Positions 63,810 through 64,000 of a stretch of 64,000 nucleotides of DNA are shown piece after piece (position 1 is the first letter of the stretch; each line of letters starts with the position of its first letter). The stretch lies in contig JAPOKC010000002.1 in the NCBI GenBank assembly GCA_029977845.1, positions 64,996 to 128,995 on the forward strand, written 5' to 3'. The DNA comes from Mycobacteriaceae bacterium. Its GTDB lineage: Bacteria; Actinomycetota; Actinomycetes; Mycobacteriales; Mycobacteriaceae. The translations under genes were made by a program, and so were the position numbers. Under the pieces are notes generated by a model. That model did not search any database. It was given only the letters and a program-made list of their open reading frames with translations, and was not told the DNA's origin.

Positions 63810-64000
63810 ATGAGCACTCCCGCAACTCGGGCCGCCGCCGCGGCCGCCGGCATCGCCATCGTCGCAACCTTCGTCACCGGCTGCTCGGCGACCAAACAAG
63901 CCACCAAGGATGTGGCCTCGAGCGCCACGAGTTCGGCCGCGAGTGCCGCAGGCAGTCCGGCAGAGAGCGCCGCCGGCAAGACGACGTTGTATTACCCGGC
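63810..64000 (+). CDS. Lipoprotein, 3' truncated by window edge
   Basis: The first 63 residues of a protein with signal peptide (AAAAAAGIAIVATFVTGC) and lipobox VTGC, then a Ser/Ala-rich stretch (SSATSSAASAAGSPAESAAG) and KTTLYYPA. The low-complexity linker is typical of mycobacterial lipoproteins. Domain content beyond the edge is unknown. Confidence 0.7.
   Translation, partial: MSTPATRAAAAAAGIAIVATFVTGCSATKQATKDVASSATSSAASAAGSPAESAAGKTTLYYP

Overview
The window is a GC-rich actinobacterial chromosome segment, most likely from a fast-growing mycobacterium (Mycolicibacterium type). The evidence is F420-type luciferase-fold oxidoreductases, a fused HadA/HadB-like dehydratase, a CelA1-like GH6 protein, many ATGA/GTGA start-stop overlaps, frequent GTG/TTG starts and mycobacterial-style exported proteins. 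No tRNA, rRNA, CRISPR array, insertion sequence or prophage was recognised.

Region 1 (1-35.5 kb) is one large catabolic island for a CoA-activated, probably alicyclic or branched substrate. It opens with a truncated DUF35-thiolase-fold aldolase, an alpha/beta hydrolase, two tandem 3-hydroxyisobutyrate-dehydrogenase-like enzymes, and two nearly identical P450s with a ferredoxin between them. Then follow several divergent operons: thiolases, class III CoA-transferases, three sets of acyl-CoA dehydrogenases (two of them heteromer-type pairs), SDRs, an acyl-CoA ligase, a crotonase, two amidohydrolases, a Rieske oxygenase, SnoaL-like proteins and ferredoxins. It also holds a split cobalamin-dependent acyl-CoA mutase with its own MeaB-type GTPase, and three LLM-class flavin/F420 oxidoreductases. 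Two paralogous TetR regulators (18,989 and 32,015) have almost the same DNA-binding domain. Palindromes of the form GAGAA-N5-TTCTC lie in the control regions of most of these operons, so this appears to be a single regulon. The mutase combines methylmalonyl-CoA-mutase-like Tyr and Arg residues with substitutions at other conserved active-site positions, and its substrate cannot be assigned. This regulon is the best candidate for an undescribed system.

Region 2 (35.5-48.6 kb) is mixed. It has a PII-like remnant, an IlvX-like ThDP enzyme divergent from an exported acetamidase-family lipoprotein, and a secreted alpha-L-rhamnosidase-like protein. An arsenic resistance locus follows (arsR divergent from arsI-acr3-arsC), then a GH6 secreted protein with two small exported proteins, a fused hydroxyacyl dehydratase, a TVP38/DedA-like membrane protein and a PII-like protein.

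Region 3 (48.6-64 kb) holds a double zinc-ribbon membrane protein, a solute-binding lipoprotein, a sedolisin (S53) protease, a SpeD-SpeE fusion, release factor 3, a lipoprotein and an SDR. A convergent pair, an NCS1-type permease and a pirin, are both cut short at a shared junction near 58.59 kb, which suggests a deletion. The end carries a serine beta-lactamase-like lipoprotein, CutC, a tandem universal stress protein, an APC transporter and the start of another lipoprotein.
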